From Podaxis mareebaensis (Eukaryota; Basidiomycota; Agaricomycetes; Agaricales; Agaricaceae), in assembly GCA_018524725.1 (NCBI GenBank), contig JAEUWP010000551.1:186001-250000 (forward strand): a stretch of 64,000 bases of DNA. The letters run 5' to 3'. The translations under genes were made by a program, and so were the position numbers. Below are positions 24,301-35,900 of this stretch, one piece after another (within the stretch, counting starts at the first letter, position 1; the number at the start of each line of letters is the position of its first letter). A model generated the notes under the pieces. That model saw only the letters and a list, made by a program, of their open reading frames with translations. It searched no databases and was not told the DNA's origin.

Positions 24301-26018
24301 GAGGGTATCTGAAGAATACATCCCGGAACACATCTTCCAGCTTTCCAAGACAGTACTTCCGCACTGGGTCTTCGGTGGCAGTGTCCGATTTCTTGCGTTT
24401 GTTCGGAGGTTGAGTCTCCGCGGTACTTTGTTTGCGTTTGAGGCGCGATTTGGCGGAAGATACGACAGGGGATACAGGCGTCCGCGACCGCGACACTCTC
24501 TGTCTAGTTCTTCGTTTAGTTCTGGTGGCTTCCTCATCTGATGCGAAGTCGGATTCGGAGCCTGATGAAGGTATCTGACGTAGACGGCGCTGAAAACACA
24601 ACAAGAAACGTGAGTAACAGGATTTCTTGGGGTAAGGTAAGTGATTGGGAATTACCTTTCCCTTCTCCACGTCCTTGCTTTTCTCCTTCTCCGCGACATA
24701 CTCGTCTCCACTCTCGTCGCCACCATCTGATTCCTCGGAACTAGACGGCGGTGGAGGTGGTGGAGGAGGTAGAGACTTGGTCGTCACTGTTATAGTCGGT
24801 TTCTTCGATTTTACAGTTTTGGGAACGAGCGTCTCCACATCGCTGCCACAATCCTCGAGCGCCTCGGGGCCTTCCCAGATCACTATAAAAACACAAACAA
24901 AAAAAGATCGTCAGTCAGCAATTCATGACGCCGAGCGGGGTTAAAATGGAAGTAGGAGACGGAATAAAAGGTCGTACATGGTACAGTACGGAGAAGCAGC
25001 AATTTCTCTAAAGTGCAACTTTCGCCATTTTCAGTTACAATGTGTTGCTCAGAATAGAGTTAACTACTCAGGGGTAAAGAAACCAACCGGCACAGCACGA
25101 GGATCTCTCATGCGGCGTAGGCGAGGGCGCCCGGGCGCTAAAAAAGCGCAGCAGCAGCATGTGCCTGTCTACCCCCCAACCACGGCGCACAATGCAGGCG
25201 TGGAAAGGGCATTGCGAAGGGCAAATTAGATACCACAATATACGTAGCTCAGGCTGATACGCAAGACGCAGAGTCTACCCTTGACTCCCCCATCGCTATA
25301 CTGACAGGGAGCAAGAAGTATGGATGATAAATGGCGAAAGTTACACAGACACGAATGTTGCGAATATGACAACAGACTCGAATTCTTTTTGTGGGTTGAA
25401 ATTGCTTTTTCTCTCTGGGTACTGGACATACGGGTACGACGCGAGAGGGTAGAGGGACGTGTGTTGTGTACTCACTAGCTGTTTTGCGGCCGGTAGATTG
25501 AGTACAGGAAGGGCATATATATACATCTGTTGGGGAGGAAGAGAGACAATATATTAGGAATGGTGATCCTGTTGCGAGGTGAGACATGACTCACTTATTT
25601 CCTCTGCTTCGCGTTCGCTCAAGTCGACGCAGATGAAGTGAAACCTGTGGTTTTTGAGTTAGCAGTGGAGCAGGGCTGCACGGGCGCGCGACACGTACCA
25701 TACTTTGCACTCTGCACAACGGATCATGGGCGAGCCATCGTCCCCTCTGCTGCATGTACAATACACCACCTTTGAAGCTTTCGATTTTGGTTTCTTGGCT
25801 GTAGAAGGCCGAGTCGACGAGGGTAGAGTCTTGACATTCTCCTTCTCCGATGGATCGGTACTATGTTGCTCCTGTTTGACGGAAGGAGTGGTTGCACTGG
25901 ATTTGCGGGTAGAGTGGGTCTTGGTCTTGGGTGTCGGATGTGATGGAGTCTGGGGTGCTGAGGACGACGCGGCGGCTGCAGCGGCAGCGGCAGCTCTTGT
26001 GCGTGCGCGGGTGCTCAT
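21365..26018 (-). CDS. BYE1: Bye1-like transcription factor: PHD finger, TFIIS central domain, SPOC domain
   Basis: Nuclear RNA polymerase II-associated factor. Bye1 binds Pol II through its TFIIS-like domain and trimethyl-H3K4 through its PHD finger. About 1,250 residues. Start at 26018 (MSTRARTRAAA, Ala and Ser/Thr-rich). The PHD finger has C4HC3 spacing: YCTCSRGDDGSPMIRCAECK, VWFHFICVDLSEREAEEI, then VYICPSCTQSTGRKTA. The TFIIS-M region starts near DPVRKYCLGKLEDVFRD and continues through DRFRTIQFNLSKPDRVV and LMSSTDLADEETKQ. A low-complexity Glu/Arg and Ser/Pro linker precedes the SPOC domain (VWTGKV... to ADYMIGIWILGKG). The tail is Pro-rich and then Arg/Gly/His-rich. The intron after the PHD finger is 593 nt, ten times normal here. 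One gene is favoured because TGRKTA joined to MIWEGPEALE matches family members. Confidence 0.85.
24883..25475 (-). other. 593-nt intron inside BYE1
   Basis: Runs from gtgag at the end of the PHD exon to tatag before MIWEGPEALE. Phase fits (A|TG). It contains no conserved exon that I could recognise. A GC-rich stretch with repeated GGCG lies at 25110-25150. Confidence 0.6.
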
Positions 26019-27376
26019 TCCAGGGATCCTGTGATCAGTTCAGGCAGAGAAAGTTGTTATCAGAAGTGCAGCCTTGCAATGTGTCAAGGAAAATCCTGAA
26101 TCATCGAGAGGATTGCTGACTAACACTCGGTGCGTAAACTTGGCTACATAGTTTCCCATCACGTGTGGGAGCGCGAAGGTAGCGTGGGAATCTCTTATGC
26201 TTGGACCAGTCCATGAGCGGTAGACCAGACCCTATGCAAGGAAGCATGTCGCCCCCACGGTCACCGCCTCACCCGCCATATGCACGCAAGTCCTATGATT
26301 CACCCTCTGATCAATTGTCTGGCAGTCTTCTGGCGATATCAGAAGCAGGGCAAGGAGGCTTCTACGGAGGATATTTCGAGAACCGCCGTCTTCACGGATG
26401 ACGCTTTAGACGCATCATATCACTCGATGAGGCAGTGTGCGATTTATGGTTGACGCCGATACGGAAGCTTATTATTTCCGGTAATAATCATGATCATCAG
26501 GGCTTGCTATGCGACAATCCTATCGCTAAAGCCTGCGAAGTGCTTCGCCGGGGTTCATTGCTTGGTGATAGAGCTCGTGGGTTGATATATGGCCACAGGC
26601 CCTAGTTACGATCGAGGATAGTATGAAAAGTAGGTAGAATTGCTGTTCAAACAGAGGTACACACGGTGGTGGTGGGTGATACCTGGCTGGCCGAGGCGTA
26701 CGTTTTTGTGACGTGTGTTTCCCCTTGGGGTAACATGAGGATGAACGGATATAGGTGACGGTGTGACCCAGGCGGTGGGTTGGGTGTTCCCAATCGGGAG
26801 ATGCCCGTGGAGATGAAGACCGGGTGAAAAAGGTGTGGGGTGTGGGATAGGGGCGAGGGAAGCAGCGAAAACGGCGACCTTCCGGCACGGACTGAGTGCG
26901 CTGCTCGCAAGAACGGTAAGTTTCGGCAAGTGGGGAAATCAATGACAGACATTGCAACGTTGGCGGGACAAGAGCTACCTATGTTTTGAGTTACAGTGTA
27001 TATTCGTCTCATTGCTCTCATACATAGGCTGTTTTAGATTACAACACCGTCTGTCTCTCCGCCTGCCTCGCGTTCGACCCTGCCCGCCTCCCATCCGCCT
27101 AGATGTTATCTAGCCCCCTCTCCACCAACATCCAGCGCAAGGTGGATCACTCCTGCAAGCTATAGGTGTATCCTGTATTTCTGACGGAAAGAACTGTTCG
27201 GCTAAAGTATGTCCTATTTTCCCATCTCTCTTCCGTGACTGTGATACAGTGTTTCCAATCCCTATGCTTCTGCCATCATACACGCGGGCTTTCATTGACT
27301 CTTCTCTTCTCTCCCAGCTCCTTCCTGCCTCCCTTCGTTCAACGCCGTCTTGGACTGAGCCTGGCGGCTATCGTCT
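26019..27376. other. Divergent intergenic region between BYE1 and the CH-kinase
   Basis: About 1.36 kb. It holds one short ORF (listed separately) and otherwise GC/CT-rich DNA with overlapping meaningless frames. It should include both promoters and possibly a long leader of the kinase gene. Confidence 0.45.
26213..26401 (+). CDS. Short ORF, unknown, possibly an orphan exon
   Basis: Sixty-two codons from ATG 26213 in context CAGTCCATGAGC. The product is Pro/Ser-rich (MSGRPDPMQGSMSPPRSPPH) and then runs GGFYGGYFENRRLHG to a stop. Its composition looks like the disordered N-terminus of a wall enzyme such as a chitin synthase, but no such gene continues downstream. It may be a small protein, a broken gene start, or chance. 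I do not assign a function. Confidence 0.2.
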   Translation: MSGRPDPMQGSMSPPRSPPHPPYARKSYDSPSDQLSGSLLAISEAGQGGFYGGYFENRRLHG

Positions 27377-30300
27377 ATGGCAGCAGCCTCTGCTGTCCTC
27401 CCATCGTCCAAGGCCCCTTCTTCTCCTCTCAACATGGCTTCTCATCAACGTATCAATACCAACATAATTCCTTCCATGGCATCATCATCCCGCTCTCCAC
27501 CACGCACAGCTGCGTCACCCCCGCTCGTCCAGGATACTTCTCCGAGGCCTTTCAACCGACTTGCTGCTATCGGCCAGAGCATCCGCACTGTAACGCGGTC
27601 CAAGAAGGTGCCTGCTCCCGAGGCTGATGAGTTTGCAACCGTTACTGCAAAGACTGTGAAGGGAAAAGGAAAGGAGAAGGTTGCCGAGCAGGAAGTGCCC
27701 AAGGAAAAGGACAAAACGAATGTGTTCGGGAAATTAGGCTCCAAGGTTACCTTTCGTCGTACCCGCAGAGAATCCCTCACGTCTTCTCCCTTGCCCCAGT
27801 CTCAGGATGCATCGACAGCGTCTACGGAGAGCAAGGAGAGAGTCGCCGGAACTACCAGCTATCTTACACCTTCTTTAAGATTGGCATCGTTATCTTCGCC
27901 TGCACTCCATCTGTCATCACAGGCTCTCCCATCACCAAAGTCACAACCCTCTGTTCCTGCTTCTTCTTCTAGTGTAACGGCTCTGGTGTCCCCCACGCGG
28001 GAACGCACAAGGCGAACAAGCTTCCAGCCACAACCCACGGAAATCAGTAACCCCATTCCTCTCTCCAAACGGGAACGACACCCAGTCGGACCCTCACGCG
28101 AGTTCTCTACTCGCCATCGTTCAACGAAATCCCACCCGCCCGACCTCCCAGCCTCTGCATCTGCTCCCAACACACCACACAGAAATCCCTCTTCCCGTGA
28201 TACTCAGAGCCCCCGTCCTTCCACTGACATGGAGAGTCCTCCTGATACCCCAACTCCAACCCCTTCCCATCGAGACAGAGTCGTCCGCACACCATCCATA
28301 CGTCCCACTGCCGCCCATTCGGAAAATTCCAGTCCTCGAAACGCCCGTCCCATAAGCCCACTTAGAGCCCGTTCCCCGCCACATCCTCGTGTTGTAACTC
28401 CAACGAATAGGGGCTTGACGTCAAGTTCAGTTACCCATCTGCCTGCTTCAAGTCCATCGCCACCTCCCCGTAGGCCTTCTATCGACGCTCCCCGCCGGCC
28501 CTCTATTGATTCCCCACGTCGACCGTCGGTCGATTCGCCACGTAGGGTCTCCGGGGAAACCCCGCGTCGGTCTTCGCGAGACTCGCCGGTGGACCATCGT
28601 ACAGAATCTCCGACGCCTGTCCGGCCCCGCCCTACGTCCCCTGGTCAAAGAACCTATGCCCAAAATCGACATTACAATATTTCTTCAGCATCTCTAATAC
28701 CACCCTACAACCCTGAGAACCGTGAACAGCTTCGGAAAGCGACGTCGATGCTTTGCAAGGAGATGGTTAGACCGCCACCTCATATGAGCAAATCTGAGCA
28801 AGCGTCACGAGATTGGGAAGAAGTTGAGATGCGGTTACATCCTCTGTCGAGGTTGGAGCGGGTTTGGGGAATGAGTAGCATAAGCTCTGCGAGCAACCTA
28901 AATGTGTCGACCTCTGGGATGGGCTCTAGTGGGCTGAGCGCAGCGGGAGAGGAGAGGGAGAGGCGTGTGTTCTGTGAAGCGTTGCGGGATGGCTTTGTAT
29001 TATGCCAGTGAGTGATATAAGCCGCTCCCTACCTCCACCTGCCCCTGTCCATTGTCCTTCCTGATCAATGAATGCTGACTTCTCTCCGCTTTCTAGGCTC
29101 GTAAACAAGCTACGCTCCGGAAACATGGTTCGCCCCGACCCTCGAGAAGACGGTGTTGCCAAACAATCTAATGTGACCAAATTCCTGGCTGCGTGCGCTT
29201 CTTATGGCCTGCAACACGAGGACTTGTTCCACAGCAATGACTTAATCGAGGGATCGAATGAATCCCTTGCACGCGTCGCGCATACTATCATCACCCTCAT
29301 CCAGTTTGTCGATACTCCCGCTCCATCGCGTCTCAAGTGGATCAAACCTGCTTCCCCGACTTTGAACCCTTTATCACAATCATCAACAGCATCGTCATCA
29401 GCATCAGCCGCAGGGCCGTATATGAAAGGCTCCCTCGGGAGAGCATCGGCATCAACACCTAATCTCATGCCCCTCTCTACATCCCCTACCCCCACCTCTC
29501 CCAGAAAACGGTATAGTCCTCCGGCGGGATTACCGCCTGTTCGTTCGGATAGCTCCGAGGAGGGACATCACGCAACGCCGAAACCTCGCCCAATGCGCAA
29601 GTTGGCGAACAATGAGAGCCACATCAACGTCAGTGTTGTTGATCCATCGGATTCGGAAGTGATGACCGGTGGGGAAGACGAGGAGGAAGCGGGCCAGGGA
29701 CAGGAACAGAAGCGGGGAGGGGAAATAATAGAAGTGAAGCCTGTGCCTGCTCCACCTTTACTTAAACCACCACCCAGGTCCCCTCTCCGCGCACAATCCG
29801 TTAAGCGGAATCAGGAACGCCAGTTCGATGACGGAGGTATCTCTGCATGGGCCAAAAGTGCAGCTTCGCCTTCTACCTCGAGCGCCTCTGGATCTCCTTC
29901 TGCACCGAGACCTGGTCTCGGTCTCGGACTTGCACGTGTGAACTCCATGGCGGCCGAATCGACTCGTGCGTCGGTCGGTAATGCGTCATTTTTGGATTCA
30001 CCGGTTGGCGCTAGTCCACCCAGTGAGTATAGCTATGCTCGCCAGTCTGTTGCGTCTACCACAGTGACGGATACGACTGTGATTACCCAAGTGTCGAGTA
30101 TTCTCGATGGTCATCACTACGGCGGCTCCTCCGGAGGTGGAGGAGGGAACAGCAACAAGTTTGGGACGATTAGGACTGTGACGACGGATTTGACGTCGGA
30201 GATGCCGTCGATGACGAGGACGGAGGGCATGAATGTTGCGGATGAGTTAGTGAAGAGTGGTGGAGGGAGAGTGGCGGAGTCGCCTTTAACGCCGCCTGTG

Positions 30301-33300
30301 CCTCCCCCGAAGGGGTTAAGGGAGAGGAGGCCGAGTGGAACGCATGCGCAGATGCACGGGCATGCGGTTGATTTGACGAGAGTTGCGGAGGAACCTGACG
30401 AGAGTGGGTCATCGGGTGGTCCTAGAAGGTACAGGGACAGGGACAGGGATAGGGATGGAGAAAGGGACCAGAAGGGAAAGGGCAGAGCGGACGGGTCACC
30501 GACGAAAGGAGGAAGGGTTGGAGAAGTAGGAAGGGGTGGGAGCACCGAGAAGCCAGCCGATAAGATTCACGCAGTTCATCTTCATAAAGCAAAATGGCCT
30601 GACGACTTTCTGGACGTTTTTCAACTGCAAATGCAAAATTCGACGGCATCGACATCTTCGCTTGATCCAGAAGAACGGCAGAACCGACCTTCATCACCGC
30701 CATATGCGCATGCTCCTATGTCCCGGTCGGTATCTCCGCCAAAAAAGGTGGCGATAGTGGGCTTAGGCGCGGGAAGACGCGCCGATGGGTCGAACGAATC
30801 AGTTCCTCTAGCTCCGAGAAGGCCTACGCACCTGTCTAGGCATAGTATAGACACTACGCCTGCTTCTCTGGCATCTGCATCAACATCAACATTGGCATCA
30901 GCGTCTACTGCGCCTACTGCGGGCTTGTTGCCGAAAGAGTCAATATTGAGGAGGGAAGCTAGTCCGGATAGAGTCTTAGGGTCTGGAAATAGAGTCGTGC
31001 TCCGGAGGACAAGCACGAACAAGAGCCCGTTGCCGCCCCTATCTTCGTCCCGTGCTGGGAGTAGTTTGTCGATGACAAGGAATACGAGTACGCCCGAGTC
31101 TGAGGGTGACGGCGATGTAGCGGGGGGAGAGAAGAGGATGAGCGGAGGTAATGGACCAGTGCCAGTGCCCTTCCCGCGTTCGGTTTCTGGAGAACGTTCT
31201 GGTACACCCTCCCCTTCGCCCCGGATGGAAGCGTGCGTAAGGCTGGCTGGAAATCCTTCGACTTCTACTGCTTCGGGTTCTGTGGATTCTTCAGCGAACA
31301 CGAATACGAACACGAACGAGAAGCCGCGCCCGCCCAGGGGTAGATTCCAGAGTGAAATTAATGGTAGTTCGAGGGTGAAGCAGAGGCCGAATTCGTATGA
31401 TGAGCTTGGAGCGAAGCCGTCGAGGGCGAGATTCGAGAGCATGGTGAACTTGGGGAGAGCAGACCCAGCCATGGCGAGTGCGAGTGACTTGATGGTAAGG
31501 GATTCTATGGATGGGAGCGCAGTGCGGAAGACACTCGTGGTTAGAGAGGAGGGAAAGCCCCCAACCCATTTTGTAAGTTCTTCTCTTGGCCCTTGAATAC
31601 CCCATAGCCCCCCAAAATCCCCAATCTTTTTATATTTGATCGCGTATCGTGGTCCGTTTATCTTTGCATCGGGATGCTGATTGACTTATTTTTGGTCTTC
31701 ATTTTCTAGCAATTGGGGAATTGCATCGGGAAAGGCCAGTTTGGAAGCGTGTATAGGGCTCTCAACCTCAATACGGGCCAGATGGTTGCTGTGAAGAGGA
31801 TTCGGTTGGAGGGGTTGAAGGAAGATGAGATTTCGACGTTGATGAGGGAAGTTGATCTTGTCAAGAGTTTGTCGCATCCAGGGATTGTCAAATATGAGGG
31901 TATGGCGCGTGACGAGGATACGTTGAGTATAGTCCTTGAGTAAGCGCCTTCTTTGACTTTTAATATGTCTTGTTCTAACCCGATCTTTCCCTTTCCTGCT
32001 TTCAGATATGCCGAGAATGGATCACTCGCACATACCCTTAAGGCGTTTGGGAAGCTGAACGAGAAGTTGGTGGCTAGCTATGTCGTCAAGATCCTGGAAG
32101 GGCTACACTATCTCCACCAGAGTGACGTTGTGCACTGTGATTTGAAGGCCGCCAATATCTTGACCACGAAGAATGGGAACGTCAAACTGTCCGATTTCGG
32201 TGTATCTCTCAATCTTCGTGCAATGGAGCGCCAGACCCAGAATGACGTTGCCGGAACTCCGAATTGGATGGCTCCTGAAGTTATCGAGCTCAAAGGCGCT
32301 TCAACTAAATCCGATATTTGGTCTTTGGGCTGCACGGTTATCGAGTTGATGACTGGGAAACCGCCGTATGCAGAGATTAGTAATAGCATGTCCGGTCAGT
32401 TCCTCCATTCTCTTTGTTCATTGCGACACTAATTTAAGTGGCAAATAGTGATGTTCCGCATTGTAGAGGATGATATGCCTCCGATACCTGAAGGCTGCTC
32501 TGAGTTGTTGCAAGAGTTTTTGCGGCAGTGTTTCCATAAAGATCCTTCCAAGAGGCCGAGCGCAGAGCTTTTATGTGAGCATCCATGGTTGAAGAAGAAT
32601 TGGGTTGCTCTCAAGGTAAGTCTCCGCTCCGTCAGATCAAGTAAGGTTTGGAGCGCTAACTCAATGGGTTTTGTACACAGGATTTAAGACCGCAAGACAG
32701 CATTCCATTCCTTCGCCGGGTCAGTGCCGACTTGCAAAAGTCGGACATGGTGCGGTACCTAGCGAAGATGGACTTTTCCGATTCCCCGACTAATGCAGAA
32801 TTCCCGAGGGATATTGCGGCCAGCTCACCGCCGGTTTCGCCCACATCACCCATTGGTAGACGGACCTCGAACGCCTCTATGCGCCCGCCCCCTCTTGATA
32901 CTGGATTCTCCCCAAGCGAACATAGCTTTGTTAAGACGACTTTCAGTAAACGTGGGTCAATCTCTACTGACTATTTTCTCCGTAAACTGATGTTGTCTTC
33001 CAGCTGTAACCTGTCGTGTCTGCCTTGAGAACGTGAAGAAAACTGCAGTTTTGTGTGCTAAATGCAGTTTGATTTCTCACTCCAAGTGCGCGCCGAATGC
33101 GCCGCCAACCTGCGACCTTCGAACACAACTCCTCACATATGCTCATTACGCGGAACAAGGGAACCCAACAAGTCTATATGCGAACCCGTTATTGGATCAC
33201 CATGATATCCCCCGTGGCCCGGTTGCGTTGTCAGATGTACCCTACGTCGCTCATAATAGCCCTCGCACAAGTGTCGATACCCCACCACCTCCACCCACCC

Positions 33301-33953
33301 ACCACGCCACCAACTCCCACCCTAGCTCTCCGCCGACCGCTTTCAGACTCAGAGCAGTGTTTAAACGTTCCCGGTCCAACCTGACTAATGAAGCCACCTC
33401 GCCTTCTAGTGCCCCGGCTTCCGAACCTGACCTTTCCAATTCGAGGACAGCGTCGAAAGATGCCCTTGGCGGTACCACTGCTGACAAGACCAAAGACCCG
33501 CACTTCGACGAAAGAACGCCGGTGCCACGCAAACGCCAGCCCTCAGTGTTGCGTAAACGGTCAAGAGAACGTCCGCGGTCGTACACGAGCAACAGCACCG
33601 GTCTCAGCAGTCTACGAAGTGCCGCGACAGCTGCTGAGAGTATTAATAGCAATGGTCAGCCTGAGAATGGACGCATGTCGCAGCTGTCTAATGTGGGCAA
33701 TGCTGGGACCTCGTCTTCGCATGAGCGGAATTCGAGTGGTGGTCATAACAAGGAACGAGGACAGCCCAAGAAGAAGTCGATTTCGATCAAACCCCCTGCG
33801 CCTTCAAATGTGGCATCAGATGCGGAAACAAATGAGCTAGCCGAGCTTAGTACGGCTTCGTCTGTGCTTCCTGGGTCCTTACCTCCAGATGCGAGTCGAC
33901 GATCGAGAGCGAAACGTGACGCTAAACAATCAGGCAATTGTGTTGTACAGTGA
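27377..33953 (+). CDS. Cdc7/SepH-like Ser/Thr kinase with N-terminal CH domain, C1-like finger and CaaX end
   Basis: Very long kinase (about 2,040 residues, seven exons) of the Cdc15/Cdc7/SepH (MAP3K-epsilon) group that starts septation. Exons 1-2 are mainly Ser/Pro-rich. A calponin-homology domain spans the intron at 29009-29095: [10 protein letters not shown] joins [19 protein letters not shown], then [20 protein letters not shown]. The kinase domain begins at 31711: [43 protein letters not shown] (Cys in place of the usual HRD Arg), [29 protein letters not shown] short zinc finger follows at 33005 ([18 protein letters not shown], then HSKC). The last four residues are CVVQ, a CaaX prenylation signal. 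Exon 1 has a run of RRPSxDSP repeats. The kinase family is secure; one transcript across all exons is inferred from phase and continuity. Confidence 0.85.
28462..28590 (+). repeat. In-frame 8-residue repeat in the CH-kinase
   Basis: Five tandem copies of a 24-nt unit encode [40 protein letters not shown]. Copies differ mainly at synonymous and conservative sites. Each holds a basic-directed Ser (RRxS) and most an S/T-P site. Confidence 0.75.
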
Positions 33954-34466
33954 ATTCTTTCTTTTCTGGTCTTCTTTATGCACTCCTTTCGGTTGTTTCT
34001 TTTCATGGATTCAAAACATACTTGGCATTTCATGCACAGTCATCCCCAATGTTTTCTACTTTTCCAAAACATCAACAACTCAACTCGGATACTGGTATTT
34101 GTATTGTCTATTCGTATTAGTCGTCTTCAATAGTGTAATGACACCCTCCTCTCATTCCGTCTCCCCTTCTACATGTCCCATTCCTTCCCCCATCCTCACG
34201 TCCCATTCCTTCCCCCATCCTCACGTCCCATTCCTTCCCCCATCCTCACGTCCATACTGTTTCTGGACTTGTCACACGGACGTTTGACTTGTAAAACCGT
34301 TGCCTTTAATAGCCCTGTTGATAGTAATGTACCGCCCGTAGCTTATTCTGTGTTGCTTCCCAATACATGTTGCAATTGTTGAACAAGCAAGATTCCTGAA
34401 CCCATAGTACAATTTACAAATGCGCCTAGAACACAACACCTATAGAACGAGTGCAGTAAACAAAGT
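33954..34466. other. Intergenic between convergent CH-kinase and mannitol-1-phosphate dehydrogenase
   Basis: T- and CT-rich 3' flank with a 25-bp tandem repeat. No gene seen. Confidence 0.5.
34176..34250 (+). repeat. 25-bp minisatellite, three perfect copies
   Basis: The unit starts tcccattccttcccccatcc and is repeated exactly at 34176, 34201 and 34226. A degenerate partial copy precedes it and tccatactg follows. The pyrimidine-rich strand is the sense strand of the upstream kinase gene, so it may lie in its 3'UTR. Confidence 0.95.
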
Positions 34467-35900
34467 CTAATTCTTCTCTCTTGACCTGAGAGCCTTCTTG
34501 CGGCCCTCGAGGGCATTGTGTGCGTCTGTGATCTCCTTAAATTCATCACTGCCGTTCTTCATGCCAAGGATCTTCTCCACCGCGCCTCCAACGCCGTCCG
34601 CTTCTTCAACGTTCTTCAACTCGACTGCCTGCTCGTCATCATCGTTCCTATACATCAAGGCAGCTGCAATACCAATAGCTATATGCTTTGTGGGCAAACC
34701 GTGTTTCTTCGCAAGAAGGAATGGCCCCAAGAGTCGTTCATCTTGGCTCAGCTTGCGAAGAGGCTGGCGCCCGACCCGAGTGACGTCATCAACTACATCT
34801 GGGTTCTTGTAGCGACCAATGGTTTTCTGGATATAGGCCTCCATGTCGTCCTTGTTGAAAGCCTGAGGGTATTCTTTCACGAGCGCTTGGCCACTCTCCC
34901 TCATGGCGTTCTCTACGATAGCGAGGATGTCCTTGTTGTTGATGGCTTCGCTGATCACCTTATGATGGAAGATGGCTCCGAGGTATGCTGTGATCGCGTG
35001 GCCACAGTTGAAGATGTAGAGTTTGCGGGCTTGGTATGCGGGGAGGTCGTCGGTGAGCATCATCCCTGGTATTGGGGGACTGAGTGTTGAGACAGGCCCG
35101 GAACGGTCGACGGATTTAAGGGCATGAATGTCAACGATCCATTCTGTAGTTCGAATCGAATCCAAATTAGATTAAGATGTTATGAGGGAGTCTTCAGAAA
35201 GAGACGTACCGAAGAATTTATCAACACCAACGCTGAGCGTCTTCTCCTGATCATGTACGGGTTGGGGGACGATTCTGTCAACGGAGCAATTCGCAAAGCC
35301 GACGTAACGATCGGCCCATGCTTGCACTCCTTTATCCAAGCCTTTGTAAACCGCGTCTTTCAAGATATCGGATGCGCCTTTCCCGTTTTCGCAGGCGATA
35401 ACGTTCAGAGAGCCTGAACCTTCTTCCTTGCGGAGGGTGATACCTCGAGCGATGATAGGGGCGATATGACTGAGGGCTCCGAAACCGACGCTCGTGGTGA
35501 TGATCTTCATCTCCTTGTCCGCAACATCCTCTGCGAGGGTCATGATGCCCTCTTTATCATTGGAGAGGACACCAGAGACGCTGTTGACACGGAATGGTCG
35601 AGGACGGCGCGGCTCAAGGTAGCTGATGGCGTATGTATGGTCGGTATTTAGGCGAGATATGACCTTAGGATTAATATCAGCGAAAATGACATGGTACCCA
35701 GCCTTGGCTAGGAGCATGCCAATGAATCCAAGGCCTATACTGCCTGCACCAAAGTGCACCGCAGTGGGATGGTCAAAGCGGGGTGAACCGGACGGCCGGG
35801 GAGGCACCTGGGTGTTCGACATTTCAGAGAATGCGATATCGAGTACAGGGGTAACGATATTTTGGCGGTTGGGAGGGCCAGGGCATAAGTATTGGGACAT
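34467..35900 (-). CDS. mpdA: Mannitol-1-phosphate 5-dehydrogenase
   Basis: NAD-dependent enzyme that interconverts fructose 6-phosphate and mannitol 1-phosphate in the fungal mannitol pathway, in the cytosol. About 455 residues from 35900, or about 430 from the ATG at 35822. The dinucleotide site is AVHFGAGSIGLGFIGMLLA, close to the shorter start. Family blocks follow: VNSVSGVLSNDK, VGFGALSHIAPIIARG, NVIACENGKGASDILK, VDRIVPQP, then after one intron (about 35147-35210) EWIVDIHALK, DLPAYQARKLYIFNCGHAIT and YIQKTIGRYKNPDVVDDVTR with the family Lys/Asn/His centre. Length compares with about 390 in ascomycetes; the extra is at the N-terminus and near the C-terminus. Identity is secure; which ATG is used is not. 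Confidence 0.92.

Noticed and set aside
26526..27021. Overlapping minus-strand ORFs of 107-143 codons
   Set aside because: Three overlapping frames with His/Pro/Ser-rich products and no motif; typical of GC-rich non-coding DNA.
27050..27090. GCGTTCGACCC resembling a tRNA B box
   Set aside because: No A box or acceptor stem upstream within tRNA distance.
30621..31472. 283-codon minus-strand ORF inside the CH-kinase exon
   Set aside because: Shadow of the long plus-strand exon that joins in phase to the kinase domain; low-complexity composition only.
19395..35900. L-arabinitol and mannitol-1-phosphate dehydrogenases as a sugar-alcohol gene cluster
   Set aside because: They are 13 kb apart, separated by a transcription factor and a kinase, and on different strands; proximity alone does not support a cluster.
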